Shown in pieces: positions 17,839 to 27,185 of a stretch of DNA of 64,000 nt; within the stretch, counting starts at the first letter, position 1, and every line of letters begins with the position of its first letter. The stretch is from DASZTV01 sp036267875 (lineage in GTDB: Bacteria > Actinomycetota > Actinomycetes > JAFAQI01), in the NCBI GenBank assembly GCA_036267875.1, contig DATAVE010000113.1:54469-118468 (forward strand), read 5' to 3'. Below the pieces are notes generated by a model. It was not told the DNA's origin, made no database searches, and saw nothing but the letters and a program-made list of their open reading frames with translations. Both the position numbers and the translations under genes were made by a program.

Positions 17839-18704
17839 CGATGACTGCGACTTCACACGACGTTGCTCCGGTGGCGGCTGCCGGAAGTGGCTTCACTCAC
17901 GAGTTGCGCGCCGTATGGATCGTCTGGCTGCGTGACATGAGCCGGGTCTGGGGTGACAAGGCCCGGTTGGTCTCGACGCTGCTACAGCCGTTGCTGTTTC
18001 TGTTCGTGTTGGGCGCGGGGCTGTCATCGGCGGTCAGCGGTGGCACCGGCGGCGCGGACTTCAAGACATTCCTGTTTCCGGGCGTGATCATCACTGGCGT
18101 CTTGTTCACGGCGGTGTTCTCGGCGATCTCGATCGTGTGGGACCGCGAGTTCGGATTTCTGCGCGAGATGCTCGTCGCGCCGATCTCGTCGTCGAGCATC
18201 GTGATCGGCAAGTGCCTCGGTGGCGCGACCATCGCGACGGTTCAGAGCATCCTGATCATCGCGCTCGCCGGGACGGTCCACGTGCCGTACCACGTCGGTT
18301 TGCTCTTTGGCCTGCTCGGCATCGTGTTCGCAACGTCGTTCACGATGACTGCGTTTGGCCTGGTACTCGCCGCGCGAGTCAAGAGCGTTCAGACGGTGAT
18401 GCCGCTGATCAACATGCTGCTGCTGCCGCTGAGCTTTCTGTCGGGTTCGCTGTTCCCACTTGGTCCGCAGGCACCGCGGTGGCTCGACATCGTCGCCCGG
18501 TACAACCCGCTGAGCTACGCCGTGACGGCGTCGCGCACCCTCGTCGTTCGCAACCTGCCGCAGAACAGCCCGACCCGGTTGCTCTTTCATGGCCTCACCT
18601 GGTTTGGGTGGCCGGTCCCAGGATGGCTCGACGTGATCGTCGTGTTCGGCGTGGGGCTCGGTCTACTCGCTATCGCCTGTGCCATGTTCTCCCGCACCGA
18701 GTAA
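17835..18704 (+). CDS. ABC-2 type exporter permease (DrrB-like)
   Basis: The 289-residue membrane protein has a hydrophilic N terminus of about 25 residues and six hydrophobic segments in the ABC-2 arrangement. The conserved region EFGFLREMLVAPISSSSIVIGK lies between segments two and three (motif REMLVAPISS), and a PLSFLSGSLFPL turn follows. It is co-translated with the ATPase upstream. The next gene starts 18 bases later, so the exporter, the short hydroxylase fragment and the P450 may form one transcript. Confidence 0.88.
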   Translation: MTMTATSHDVAPVAAAGSGFTHELRAVWIVWLRDMSRVWGDKARLVSTLLQPLLFLFVLGAGLSSAVSGGTGGADFKTFLFPGVIITGVLFTAVFSAISIVWDREFGFLREMLVAPISSSSIVIGKCLGGATIATVQSILIIALAGTVHVPYHVGLLFGLLGIVFATSFTMTAFGLVLAARVKSVQTVMPLINMLLLPLSFLSGSLFPLGPQAPRWLDIVARYNPLSYAVTASRTLVVRNLPQNSPTRLLFHGLTWFGWPVPGWLDVIVVFGVGLGLLAIACAMFSRTE

Positions 18705-18722
18705 TCCGTCGCATAATCGGGC

Positions 18723-18980
18723 GTGGCGATCACCGAGGCTGGTCCCGCGTCGTTGCGCGACGAGCAGCCGGGGTTCGACTGGCGGCTCGCGCTCACCTGG
18801 CTCGTCGTCTCCTATGGGATGTTTCTCACCTACGAGTGGGTGCACTTCCTGATCCACTCCAGCTACAGGCCGAAGCGCTGCCACGTGCTGCGGACTTTCC
18901 CGGAGAAGGACGAGGTGCCCGTGTCCGAGACCGCATTCACCCTCGGCGTAGACGTTGCGACCATGGAGGCAGCCGCGTGA
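18723..18980 (+). pseudogene. fatty acid hydroxylase remnant with an internal deletion
   Basis: The 85-residue frame reads as two ends of a fatty acid hydroxylase. YEWVHFLIHSSYRPK, followed at once by CHVLRTFPEKDEVPVSETA, corresponds to family sequence in which about 30-35 residues carrying the HRLHH-type iron boxes normally lie between them. The joint is in frame (near base 18873). Without the histidine boxes it cannot bind the di-iron centre. One transmembrane helix remains (residues about 24-44). It still overlaps the P450 start by GTGA. It could be a dead gene kept for coupling, or a shortened protein with a new role. The family alignment is from memory. Confidence 0.6.
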
Positions 18981-20422
18981 GCGACGCAACCGTCTCGACT
19001 ACCTGGAAGCACCCGGACAAGGTTCGGCCGGCAGCGCTTCCGGGCGCCAGCCGCCTGAGCGTCAGCCTCGACCGCGTCTCGCAGCGCCCACGACCGCTCG
19101 CCGTGCCGCCGGCCGAGTCGACTCTCGAGCCGGTTCCCGGTAACAAGGGCTTTCCGCTCGTCGGCTCGACCTTCAGCTTCATGTTGGGCGGCCCCGACTT
19201 CACGCGCAGGGTGTACGACCAGTACGGACCGGTCACCTGGATCAAGTCGCTCGGACTCGACCTGGTCATGGCGCTGGGTCCCGACGCGACGCAGTCGGTG
19301 CTGGTCAACGCCGACAAGGCGTACTCGCAGTCGGGCTGGGAGTGGTTCATCGGTCCGTTCTTCCGCCGCGGGCTGATGCTGCTCGACTTCGACGAGCACC
19401 TGCTGCACCGCCGGATCATGCAGGAAGCCTTCACCCGGCCGAGGCTCACCGGCTACCTCGAACGGACCGACGAGCTCGTCTCGAAGGACGTGGCCGGCTG
19501 GCCGACCGAGGGTCGGATGTTCGCCTACCCGACGCTGAAGCGGCTGTCGCTCGACATCGCGACCCACATCTTCATGGGGGACTCGACCGGCGAGGACGAC
19601 GCCAAGTTGCAGACCGCCTTCATCGACACCGTGCGGGCCGGCACATCAGTGATCCGCGCCGACGTACCTGGTCTGCGCTGGCACCGCGGGCTCGAGGGCC
19701 GCAAGGTGCTCGAGGACTACTTCCGGACGAAGCTGCCGGCGAAGCGGGCCAACGAGACCGAGGACCTGTTCTCCGCGCTGTGCCACGTCGAGACAGACGC
19801 CGGCGCGACGTTCAGTGACGACGACGTCGTCAATCACATGATCTTCCTGATGATGGCCGCGCACGACACGACGACGATCACGACCTCCGCTGTACTCGCT
19901 GCACTCGCAGCGAATCCGGAGTGGCAGGAGAAGGCGCGCGAACAGTCTCTCGCCCATGAGGACCTGTCGATCGATGCGCTGGACGAGCTCACCGTGTTGG
20001 ACCTGGTCATCAAGGAGGCGCTGCGGCTGACTGCGCCCGTGCCGTCGATGGTGCGCAAGACGGTGAAGGACACGGACCTGCTAGGGCACTACGTCCCGGC
20101 CAATACGTTCGTCTCGGTGTCGCCGTGGTTCAGCCACTACATGCCCGAGGTATGGACCAAGCCGGAGACCTTCGACCCCGAGCGGTTCGCCGACCCGCGC
20201 AACGAGGACAAGGTTCATCGCTACGCCTGGGTGCCTTTCGGTGGCGGGGCGCACAAGTGCATCGGGATGTACTTCGGGACCCAGGAGGTCAAGATCCTGG
20301 TCCACCACCTGCTTCGCCGCTACCGCTGGACGACGCCGCCCGGTTATGTCGTGCCGTGGGACCTCCTCTCACTGCCGATGCCCGCAGACGGACTGCCGCT
20401 GGAGCTTCACCCCCTCACCTAG
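18977..20422 (+). CDS. cytochrome P450
   Basis: The 481-residue P450 has an I-helix AAHDTT (residues 294-299, alanine in place of the usual glycine), ExxR as EALR (347-350), the PERF meander (401-404) and the haem loop FGGGAHKCIG with the thiolate Cys428. The GTG start at 18977 overlaps the stop of the upstream fragment. The protein is soluble by sequence, and the reductase partner is not in the window. Substrate class is not evident; it resembles bacterial P450s with long N-terminal extensions rather than the camphor type. The adjacent fatty-acid-hydroxylase relic hints at lipid oxidation. Confidence 0.92.
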   Translation: MSDATVSTTWKHPDKVRPAALPGASRLSVSLDRVSQRPRPLAVPPAESTLEPVPGNKGFPLVGSTFSFMLGGPDFTRRVYDQYGPVTWIKSLGLDLVMALGPDATQSVLVNADKAYSQSGWEWFIGPFFRRGLMLLDFDEHLLHRRIMQEAFTRPRLTGYLERTDELVSKDVAGWPTEGRMFAYPTLKRLSLDIATHIFMGDSTGEDDAKLQTAFIDTVRAGTSVIRADVPGLRWHRGLEGRKVLEDYFRTKLPAKRANETEDLFSALCHVETDAGATFSDDDVVNHMIFLMMAAHDTTTITTSAVLAALAANPEWQEKAREQSLAHEDLSIDALDELTVLDLVIKEALRLTAPVPSMVRKTVKDTDLLGHYVPANTFVSVSPWFSHYMPEVWTKPETFDPERFADPRNEDKVHRYAWVPFGGGAHKCIGMYFGTQEVKILVHHLLRRYRWTTPPGYVVPWDLLSLPMPADGLPLELHPLT

Positions 20423-20483
20423 TCGTTGCGGTGGTGATCACCGGGCATAGCGTCAGGACCGGGGAACGACGAGGGAGTCCGAC

Positions 20484-21530
20484 GTGAAAGCGTGCACGGT
20501 CAAGCCTGGCGATGTCTCGACCGCTGGTGTCGAGGAGATTCCCGAGCCGCCGGAGTCCGACGGCGAGGTGCTCGTCGAGGGCCTGTACGTCGGGATCTGC
20601 GGCACCGACGTCGAGATCTCCGTCGAGGGGTACGGCGAGCCGCCCGCCGGACACGACCGGCTGGTGCTGTTCCACGAGTCGCTCGGCAGCGTCATGGAAG
20701 CGCCCGAGGGTTCGGGACTGACCAAGGGCGATCTCGTCGCCGGAGTCGTACGCCGACCGGACCCGGTGCCGTGCGAGCCGTGCTCGAAGGACCAGTGGGA
20801 CTTCTGCCGTAACGGCCAGTTCACCGAGCGCGGCATCAAGGCCCACGACGGCTACGGCTCGCAGCGCTGGCGCGTGGCGCCGAAGTTTGCGATCAAGCTC
20901 GACCCGGATCTCGGCAAGCTCGGGGTCCTGCTCGAGCCGACGTCGGTCGTCGCAAAGGCGTGGGACCAGGTCGGCAAGATCGCGGCGCGATCGGCCTGGA
21001 CTCCCGAGACCGTGCTCATCACCGGCGCCGGTCCGATCGGTCAGCTCGCCGCGCTGATCGGCCGGCAGAAGGGGCTTGCCGTCACTGTCCTCGACCGCGT
21101 CACCGACGGCCCGAAGCCTGGGATGGTCGCCGAGCTCGGTGCGTCGTACATCACGTCGCTGGACGAGTTGAAGACCCCGCCCGACATCGTGATCGAGGCG
21201 ACCGGGATCGGGCAGGTTGTGTTCGACGTCGTCGGGCGAGCCGCTCCTGACGCCATCGTGTGCCTGACCGGGATCTCGTCGGGCACCCGTGAGATGTCGC
21301 TGGCCGCCGACGCCGTCAACAAGGCGATCGTGCTGTCCAACGAGGTCGTGTTCGGATCGGTCAACGCCGGCCTCGCCAACTATCAGCAGGCGGCTGAGGC
21401 TTTGTCGAAGGCTGATAACGAATGGCTGGCGAAGATCATCACTCGCACCGTGCCGATGGCCGAGTGGGCGCAGGCCCTGAAGCGGCAGCCGGACGACATC
21501 AAGGTCGTTGTCGATCTGCAGGCTGCATAA
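20484..21530 (+). CDS. glucose 1-dehydrogenase-like zinc dehydrogenase
   Basis: The 348-residue MDR-superfamily enzyme has CGTD (residues about 38-41, catalytic zinc ligand), LVLFHESLG in place of the usual GHE motif, a structural-zinc-like cysteine cluster (VPCEPCSKDQWDFCRNG) and a nucleotide-binding GAGPIG near residue 181. The pattern fits archaeal-type glucose 1-dehydrogenase rather than alcohol dehydrogenase. It should oxidise an aldose to the lactone with NAD(P)+. It starts at GTG 20484 and is followed two bases after its stop by a DUF1684 gene. Confidence 0.78.
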   Translation: MKACTVKPGDVSTAGVEEIPEPPESDGEVLVEGLYVGICGTDVEISVEGYGEPPAGHDRLVLFHESLGSVMEAPEGSGLTKGDLVAGVVRRPDPVPCEPCSKDQWDFCRNGQFTERGIKAHDGYGSQRWRVAPKFAIKLDPDLGKLGVLLEPTSVVAKAWDQVGKIAARSAWTPETVLITGAGPIGQLAALIGRQKGLAVTVLDRVTDGPKPGMVAELGASYITSLDELKTPPDIVIEATGIGQVVFDVVGRAAPDAIVCLTGISSGTREMSLAADAVNKAIVLSNEVVFGSVNAGLANYQQAAEALSKADNEWLAKIITRTVPMAEWAQALKRQPDDIKVVVDLQAA

Positions 21531-21532
21531 CG

Positions 21533-22120
21533 ATGTCGCTGGCGTTGCTGGACTGGCGTCGCTCGGTTGCGGCGCTCTACCGAGAGGTCCGCGCAACCCA
21601 GGATCCGGCGGCCGCCCACCAGCTCTGGTGCGAGGGACGGCAGGCGCTGTTCTCGGCGCACCCCGAGTCGGCCGACCGTGGTGCGAAGCTCCGCGTCGCT
21701 GACTACGACCCGGACTGGTGCTTCGAGGTTGCCCTCGCAGGCACCGAGCCGCTACGGATCGAGGTCGCGACAGCGACTGATGGTGTCGTGCCGTTCGAGC
21801 GGATCGGTCGCGCCGAGCTACCCGGACTCGGCGCTCTCGACGTGTGGTGGCTCGACTCCTACGGCGGTGGCGTGTGGCTGCCATTTCGTGACACATCGCC
21901 GGACACCTACGGTGGCGGTCGCTACCTGCTCGACACCGTCAAGGGCGCTGACCTCGGCGGGTCGTTCGACCCCGGGAGCGGGTCGGCGACGCTCGTCGTC
22001 GATCTCAACTTCGCCTACAACCCCTCGTGCGCGTACGACGAGCGGTGGGTCTGTCCGCTGGCCCCCGAGGGCAACCGGCTCGCGATCCCGGTGCCGGTCG
22101 GGGAGCAGCTGGCGGGCTAG
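21533..22120 (+). CDS. DUF1684 family protein
   Basis: The 195-residue protein has the DUF1684 signature DLNFAYNPSCAYDERWVCPLAPEGN (key residues D, N, Y, N, C and CPLAP near 164-188) and the early RDTSPDTYGGGRYL motif. No signal peptide or membrane segment is seen. The function of the family is not known. The gene follows the dehydrogenase by two bases and is presumably co-transcribed with it. Confidence 0.85.
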   Translation: MSLALLDWRRSVAALYREVRATQDPAAAHQLWCEGRQALFSAHPESADRGAKLRVADYDPDWCFEVALAGTEPLRIEVATATDGVVPFERIGRAELPGLGALDVWWLDSYGGGVWLPFRDTSPDTYGGGRYLLDTVKGADLGGSFDPGSGSATLVVDLNFAYNPSCAYDERWVCPLAPEGNRLAIPVPVGEQLAG

Positions 22121-22134
22121 TGGCCCGGTTGTCG

Positions 22135-23391
22135 TTAGTGACGGGGCGTGCGGGTCGGCAGCGGCAGGTCGCTGGCCGAGGCGGTCGGCGTCGGCGTGAC
22201 AGTGGCGCCGGGTGAGGTGCTCGGCTTCGGCTTGGCGGACGGCTTACCGCTCGGCTTGGTTGACGGCTTCGGGGACGCGGTCTGCGGCGGTGACGGCGTC
22301 GCGACCGACTTCGCAACGTAGGGACCGGCGACAGTGACGAGGGTGCCGTAGTCGATCAGCCCATAGACGGTCTTGGCGGTGTCGATCGGCAGCTCGAGGC
22401 AACCGACGGATTGCGGGAAGCCGTACGACGCCCGAGGGAAGCCGTGTACGGCGGAGCCGCCCGAGAAGTAGTTGACCCATGGCACGCCGGGGTCCTTGTA
22501 CTTCGAGCCGTCCGGGTTCGTGCCCTGCATCGTCGTTGCCGTGTAGCGCAGGTAGATCGGGTAGGTGCCGAGCGGTGTCGGTGCGCCCGCCACGCCGCCG
22601 TTGACCGGTGTCGTCAGGACGGTCTTGCCATCGACCCACACGCTGAGCGTCTGTGGCTCGTAGAGGTTTGCCGAGACGTAGCTGTAGTGGTCCGGGTCGA
22701 AGGTGTCCGCGAGGTCGGCGGCCTCGAGCTTCGCCCAGGTCGCCGGTCCGATCGCGCCGTCCTGCGTGAGGTGCGACTGGTGTTGGAACGCGATCACGGC
22801 GCCGCGCAGCACGGTGTTGTCCTTGCCGGCCTGCCAGTCCTTCTTGATCGTGGCCGGCGTATCGCTGAACCGCCAGGTCAGACCACCCGGTGGCGGGTCG
22901 TAGACGGCGGCCGCCTCATCGACGGCGTCGGTGGGGGTCGGTGCCGTCGTCGTCAGTGGGAGGTACTGCAGCCGCGCCAGAATCTGGTCAGCGAACCGCA
23001 GCGAACCGGTCTCGGAGATCGCCGTGGCGATCGTCGCCGCCGGCCTTCCGCTGCGTCGTACCAGCTGCACCTTGAACTTCGTGCTCGGCGGGTACGCCTG
23101 CGATGGGGTGAAGGTCGCGGTGGTCCCGTTGCGAACCCAGCTGCCGGGCACAGCCGGCTTGATGGTGGGCAACGCCGAGTCGTTGGAAAGCGCATCGCGG
23201 AAGGTGACGACGATCGGGGTCGTCCCAGTCAGCGTTGCCGGCAGGACGGAGACGACGTGCAGTGGTGCAGCAGACGAGCTGCCGCCGTCGCCTGCGCCGG
23301 GGGTGTTCCCTCCGCTGCCACCACTACAAGCGGCCAGCAGGCCTGCGGCCAAGGCGAGCGCGGTCAGCCGAAGGGCACGACTCCCGCGCAT
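22135..23391 (-). CDS. lipoprotein L,D-transpeptidase (YkuD) with peptidoglycan-binding domain
   Basis: The 418-residue protein has a lipobox LAAC (Cys22), an Ig-like N-terminal domain (about 43-115), a short peptidoglycan-binding-like helix bundle (about 180-225) and a YkuD catalytic domain with HGFPR and SVGCLEL (His316, Cys331). It should make 3-3 peptidoglycan cross-links outside the membrane. Unusually, the chain ends in a Pro/Ser/Lys/Thr-rich tail of about 55 residues after the catalytic domain, possibly a wall-spanning or charge anchor. It is convergent with the DUF1684 gene. Confidence 0.9.
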   Translation of the reverse strand: MRGSRALRLTALALAAGLLAACSGGSGGNTPGAGDGGSSSAAPLHVVSVLPATLTGTTPIVVTFRDALSNDSALPTIKPAVPGSWVRNGTTATFTPSQAYPPSTKFKVQLVRRSGRPAATIATAISETGSLRFADQILARLQYLPLTTTAPTPTDAVDEAAAVYDPPPGGLTWRFSDTPATIKKDWQAGKDNTVLRGAVIAFQHQSHLTQDGAIGPATWAKLEAADLADTFDPDHYSYVSANLYEPQTLSVWVDGKTVLTTPVNGGVAGAPTPLGTYPIYLRYTATTMQGTNPDGSKYKDPGVPWVNYFSGGSAVHGFPRASYGFPQSVGCLELPIDTAKTVYGLIDYGTLVTVAGPYVAKSVATPSPPQTASPKPSTKPSGKPSAKPKPSTSPGATVTPTPTASASDLPLPTRTPRH

Positions 23392-23442
23392 TGCCGCCTC
23401 TCGAAAATCACCGACCCCGCTGTTTCCACTGTATGTGAGCCG

Positions 23443-24534
23443 TTACATCACCACTACCGAGCGCAACACCGTTCCTTCGTGCATCTTCGCGAAGGCGGCC
23501 TCCACGTCAGCAATGCCGATCCGCTCGGACACAAATCGGTCGAGCGGCAGTCGTCCACCGAGGTAGGCATCGATCAGCAACGGGAAGTCGCGGGAGGGCA
23601 GGCAGTCGCCGTACCACGATGACTTGAGCGAGCCCCCCCGGCCGAAGACGTCGATCAGCGGCAGCTCGATAGTCATGTCCGGGGTTGGTACGCCAACCAG
23701 TACGACGCGGCCCGCCAGGTCCCGGGCGTAGAACGCGGCCTTGTAGGTGTCGGGTCGGCCGACGGCTTCGATCACCACGTCGGTGCCCAGCCCACCGGTG
23801 AGGTCTTGGATCGCCTTGACGACGTCGATGCCGCGCGAGTTGATCGTGTGCGTCGCACCGAACGTCTTGGCCCACTCGAGCTTGCGGTCGTCCACGTCGA
23901 CCGCGATGACCACGCGAGCACCGGCGATGCTGGCGCCGAGAATCGCGGCATCGCCGACCCCGCCGCAACCGATGACCGCGACGGTCTCGCCGCGCCGCAC
24001 CGCCGCGGTGTTCAGGGCCGCGCCCAATCCGGCCATCACGCCGCAGCCCAGCAAACCTGCCACCGCTGGATCGGCGGCGGCATCGACCTTCGTGCACTGC
24101 CCGGCCGCGACGAGCGTGCGCTCGGCGAATGCCCCGATGCCGAGCGCGGGCGAGAGCGGCGTGCCGTCCTCCAGCGTCATCCGCTGGGTCGCGTTGTGGG
24201 TGGAGAAGCAGTACCAGGGCTCGCCGCGTGAGCAGGCGCGGCAGTGGCCGCAGACAGCGCGCCAGTTGAGGATCACGAAGTCGCCAGGTACGACGTCGGT
24301 GACGTCGGGCCCCACGGCCGCGACGATCCCCGCTGCCTCGTGCCCGAGCAGGAACGGGAACTCGTCGTTGATGCCGCCCTCGCGGTAGTGCAGGTCGGTG
24401 TGGCAGACGCCGCATGCCTGAACATCGACGAGTACCTCGCCCGGCCCCGGGTCCGGAACGAGGATCGTCGCCAGCTCTACCGGTGCGCCCTTGCTGGGGG
24501 CGATCACGCCCCGTACCTCGCTGGCCATCGCCAT
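23443..24534 (-). CDS. mscR: S-(hydroxymethyl)mycothiol dehydrogenase
   Basis: The 363-residue zinc dehydrogenase resembles mycothiol-dependent formaldehyde dehydrogenase. It has CGVCHTDLHYREGG (zinc ligand), GHEAAG, the structural zinc cysteines CGHCRAC, a GCGGVGDAA nucleotide-binding turn and the family end ADVEAAFAKMHEG. It should oxidise the mycothiol-formaldehyde adduct for detoxification. The first ATG (24534) directly abuts the GGAG, so the second ATG at 24528 may be the true start. It is divergent from leuS over 70 bases. Confidence 0.8.
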   Translation of the reverse strand: MAMASEVRGVIAPSKGAPVELATILVPDPGPGEVLVDVQACGVCHTDLHYREGGINDEFPFLLGHEAAGIVAAVGPDVTDVVPGDFVILNWRAVCGHCRACSRGEPWYCFSTHNATQRMTLEDGTPLSPALGIGAFAERTLVAAGQCTKVDAAADPAVAGLLGCGVMAGLGAALNTAAVRRGETVAVIGCGGVGDAAILGASIAGARVVIAVDVDDRKLEWAKTFGATHTINSRGIDVVKAIQDLTGGLGTDVVIEAVGRPDTYKAAFYARDLAGRVVLVGVPTPDMTIELPLIDVFGRGGSLKSSWYGDCLPSRDFPLLIDAYLGGRLPLDRFVSERIGIADVEAAFAKMHEGTVLRSVVVM

Positions 24535-24604
24535 CTCCTATGAGCCGTTGGTGCCCGGCGTTTGTCCGCAGGGATCGTCTGTCGTCGTCACGTTACGATC
24601 AAGC

Positions 24605-27082
24605 GTGAACGAGGAGACCGACGAGGTCGGCTACGACCCGCTTGGCGTGGTCGACAAGTGGCTGCCCGTCTGGGGCGAGCTGAAGGTCTTCGAGCCGGTC
24701 GATGATGGCCGTCCGCGGACCTACGTCGTCGACATGTTCCCGTACCCCAGCGGCGACCTGCACATGGGTCACGCGGAGGCGTTCAGCATCGGCGACGCCG
24801 TTGCGCGCTTCGCTCGGGCGCGCGGCAATGACGTGCTGCACCCGATCGGTTGGGACTCCTTCGGGCTGCCGGCCGAGAACGCCGCGCTGTCGCGAAACAT
24901 GGACCCGCGGGAGTGGACCTACGCCAACATCGAGGTGCAGGCCGAGTCGTTCAAGCGGATCGGGATGTCCTTCGACTGGCGCACCCGGCTGCATACGTCG
25001 GATCCCGAGTACTACCGCTGGACGCAGTGGCTGTTCCTGCGCTTCTACGAGAAGGGTCTGGCCTACCGCAAGTCCGCGCCCGTCAACTGGTGTCCCAAGG
25101 ACCAGACGGTGCTGGCCAACGAGCAGGTCATCGGTGGCAAGTGCGAGCGCTGTGGCACCGAGGTCACGAAGAAGAACCTGACGCAGTGGTTCTTCAAGAT
25201 CACCGACTACGCCGAGCGGCTGCTCGACGACATGGCCGGGCTCGAGGGCGTCTGGCCGAGCCCGGTCCTGACGATGCAGCGCAACTGGATCGGCCGTTCG
25301 ACCGGTGCCTACGTCGACTTCGAGGTGGTCGGCCGCGACGAGCCGGTGCGGGTGTTCACGACCCGTCCCGACACGTTGTACGGCGCGACCTTCTTCGTGG
25401 TGGCCGCCGACTCCGCGCTGGCCGATGAGCTGTGTGCGGACTCCCAGCGCGCGGGTTTCGCGGCGTACCTCGACGAGGTCCGGATGGCCACCGACATCGA
25501 GCGGCTGGCCGAGGCTCGTCCGAAGACCGGCGTGCCGCTGGGTCGGACTGCGATCAACCCGGTCAACGGCGAGGAGATCCCGATCTGGGCCGCCGACTAC
25601 GTGCTGGCCGACTACGGGACGGGCGCGATCATGGCTGTCCCCGCGCACGACCAGCGTGACCTCGACTTCGCACGTACGCACGGCTTGCCGGTGCGCGTCG
25701 TTGTCGAGACCGACGGCTCCGATCCCGCGACCACAGGGGTTGCCACCGGCGGTGACGGCCGGGTCGTCAACAGCGGTAAGTACGACAGCCTCAGCAAGGC
25801 GGAGGCGATCGCCGCGATCTCGGCGGACCTGGCGGCGGCCGGTGCTGGCGAGCAGGCCATCACGTACCGGCTGCGCGACTGGCTGCTTTCCCGTCAGCGC
25901 TACTGGGGCTGCCCGATCCCGATCGTGCACTGCCCGTCGTGTGGGGAGGTGCCCGTACCCGACGAGTCGCTCCCGGTCGAGCTGCCGACGTCGGGGTACG
26001 AGCTGCGTCCTGAGGGCGGCAAGTCTCCGTTGGAGTCGGCCACCGAGTGGGTATCGGTCAGCTGTCCGAAGTGCGGCGGAGCCGCCCGCCGTGACACCGA
26101 CACGATGGACACCTTCGTCGACTCGTCCTGGTACTACCTGCGTTACCCGTCATCGAAGAGCACTGACGTCGCCTTCGACCCCGAGGCGACGAAGAAGTGG
26201 CTGGCGGTCGACGAGTACATCGGCGGTGTCGAGCACGCGATCCTGCACCTGCTCTACTCGCGCTTCTTCACCAAGGCCCTGCACGACATGGGCCTGCTGA
26301 CCTTCACCGAGCCGTTCACCCGGCTGACCAATCAGGGTCAGGTCGTCATGGACGGCTCGGCGATGTCGAAGTCCAAGGGCAATCTGGTCAACCTGCAGGC
26401 GGAGCTGGCGAAGTACGGCCCGGACGCCGTCCGCGTGACGATGCTGTTCGCTGGTCCGCCTGAGGACGATGTCGACTGGGCGGATGTCTCACCGACCGGC
26501 GCGGTCAAGTGGCTGGCACGCGTGTGGCGGCTCTGCAACGACGTCAGCGAGTGCGGGCTGGGCGCCGAGCCGACCACGGGCGATGCGACGCTGCGTGCGT
26601 CGGTGCACCGGCTGATCGCGGATGCGACGACGCAGACCGAGACCAAGCGGTTCAACGTCACCATCGCTCGGCTGATGGAGCTGACCTCACTGCTGCGCAA
26701 GGCAGTCGACGCCGGTGGGCTCGACGCCGAACCCACTCTGGCTGCGATCCGTGAAGGTGCCGAGGCGCTCGCTTCGATGCTGTCGATCTTTGCGCCGTTC
26801 ACCGCCGAAGAGGTCTGGTCGCTGCTCGGCCGAGAGGCCTCGGTGGTCTTCGCCGGCTGGCCGTCGTACGACGAGGCGCTTCTGATCGAGGACACGGTGA
26901 CCTGTGTCGTCCAGGTCGCGGGCAAGCTGCGCGATCGGCTGGAGGTCGCAGTCGACATCAGCGAGGACCAGCTGCGCGAGCTCGCACTGGCAAGCGAAGG
27001 TGTCGTGCGCGCCCTCGAAGGCCGTGTGGTGCGCACGGTGATCGTCCGCGCGCCGAAGCTCGTCAACATCGTCCCCACGTAG
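24605..27082 (+). CDS. leuS: leucyl-tRNA synthetase
   Basis: The 825-residue class I synthetase has HMGH (residues 53-56) and SKSKG in AMSKSKGNLV (about 584-593), with the CP1 editing domain between them and an anticodon-binding C-terminal domain. The length is normal for bacterial LeuRS. GTG 24605 fits the usual N terminus; TACGAT lies five bases before it and could be a -10 for a leaderless message. It is divergent from mscR and 103 bases ahead of comEA. Confidence 0.95.
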   Translation: MNEETDEVGYDPLGVVDKWLPVWGELKVFEPVDDGRPRTYVVDMFPYPSGDLHMGHAEAFSIGDAVARFARARGNDVLHPIGWDSFGLPAENAALSRNMDPREWTYANIEVQAESFKRIGMSFDWRTRLHTSDPEYYRWTQWLFLRFYEKGLAYRKSAPVNWCPKDQTVLANEQVIGGKCERCGTEVTKKNLTQWFFKITDYAERLLDDMAGLEGVWPSPVLTMQRNWIGRSTGAYVDFEVVGRDEPVRVFTTRPDTLYGATFFVVAADSALADELCADSQRAGFAAYLDEVRMATDIERLAEARPKTGVPLGRTAINPVNGEEIPIWAADYVLADYGTGAIMAVPAHDQRDLDFARTHGLPVRVVVETDGSDPATTGVATGGDGRVVNSGKYDSLSKAEAIAAISADLAAAGAGEQAITYRLRDWLLSRQRYWGCPIPIVHCPSCGEVPVPDESLPVELPTSGYELRPEGGKSPLESATEWVSVSCPKCGGAARRDTDTMDTFVDSSWYYLRYPSSKSTDVAFDPEATKKWLAVDEYIGGVEHAILHLLYSRFFTKALHDMGLLTFTEPFTRLTNQGQVVMDGSAMSKSKGNLVNLQAELAKYGPDAVRVTMLFAGPPEDDVDWADVSPTGAVKWLARVWRLCNDVSECGLGAEPTTGDATLRASVHRLIADATTQTETKRFNVTIARLMELTSLLRKAVDAGGLDAEPTLAAIREGAEALASMLSIFAPFTAEEVWSLLGREASVVFAGWPSYDEALLIEDTVTCVVQVAGKLRDRLEVAVDISEDQLRELALASEGVVRALEGRVVRTVIVRAPKLVNIVPT

Positions 27083-27139
27083 TAACGACACCAGCCTGGC
27101 GTCCACATCGGATGACCGGCTGGTTTGTCTCCACACCGA

Positions 27140-27173
27140 GCGCCCGGAACCGCTGTCGTTGGGCGCGGGTTCC
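27140..27173 (+). other. possible pseudoknot-forming leader before comEA
   Basis: Two interleaved complementary pairs lie just before comEA. GCGCCC (27140-27145) pairs with GGGCGC (27161-27166), and GGAACC (27146-27151) pairs with GGTTCC (27168-27173). The order A-B-A'-B' is that of an H-type pseudoknot. It ends 12 bases before the comEA start. An ACCAGCC/GGCTGGT hairpin (27090-27096/27118-27124) precedes it. Formation and role are not shown. Confidence 0.35.
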
Positions 27174-27185
27174 TAGCGTCGCTGA

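Noticed and set aside
18137..18976. In-frame upstream extension of the P450
   Set aside because: It runs through the exporter permease gene in another frame and is arginine-rich; the GTG at 18977 gives a normal P450 N terminus.
24599..25930. Long minus-strand frame opposite leuS
   Set aside because: It is an arginine/valine-rich shadow of a clear leucyl-tRNA synthetase and has no motif of its own.
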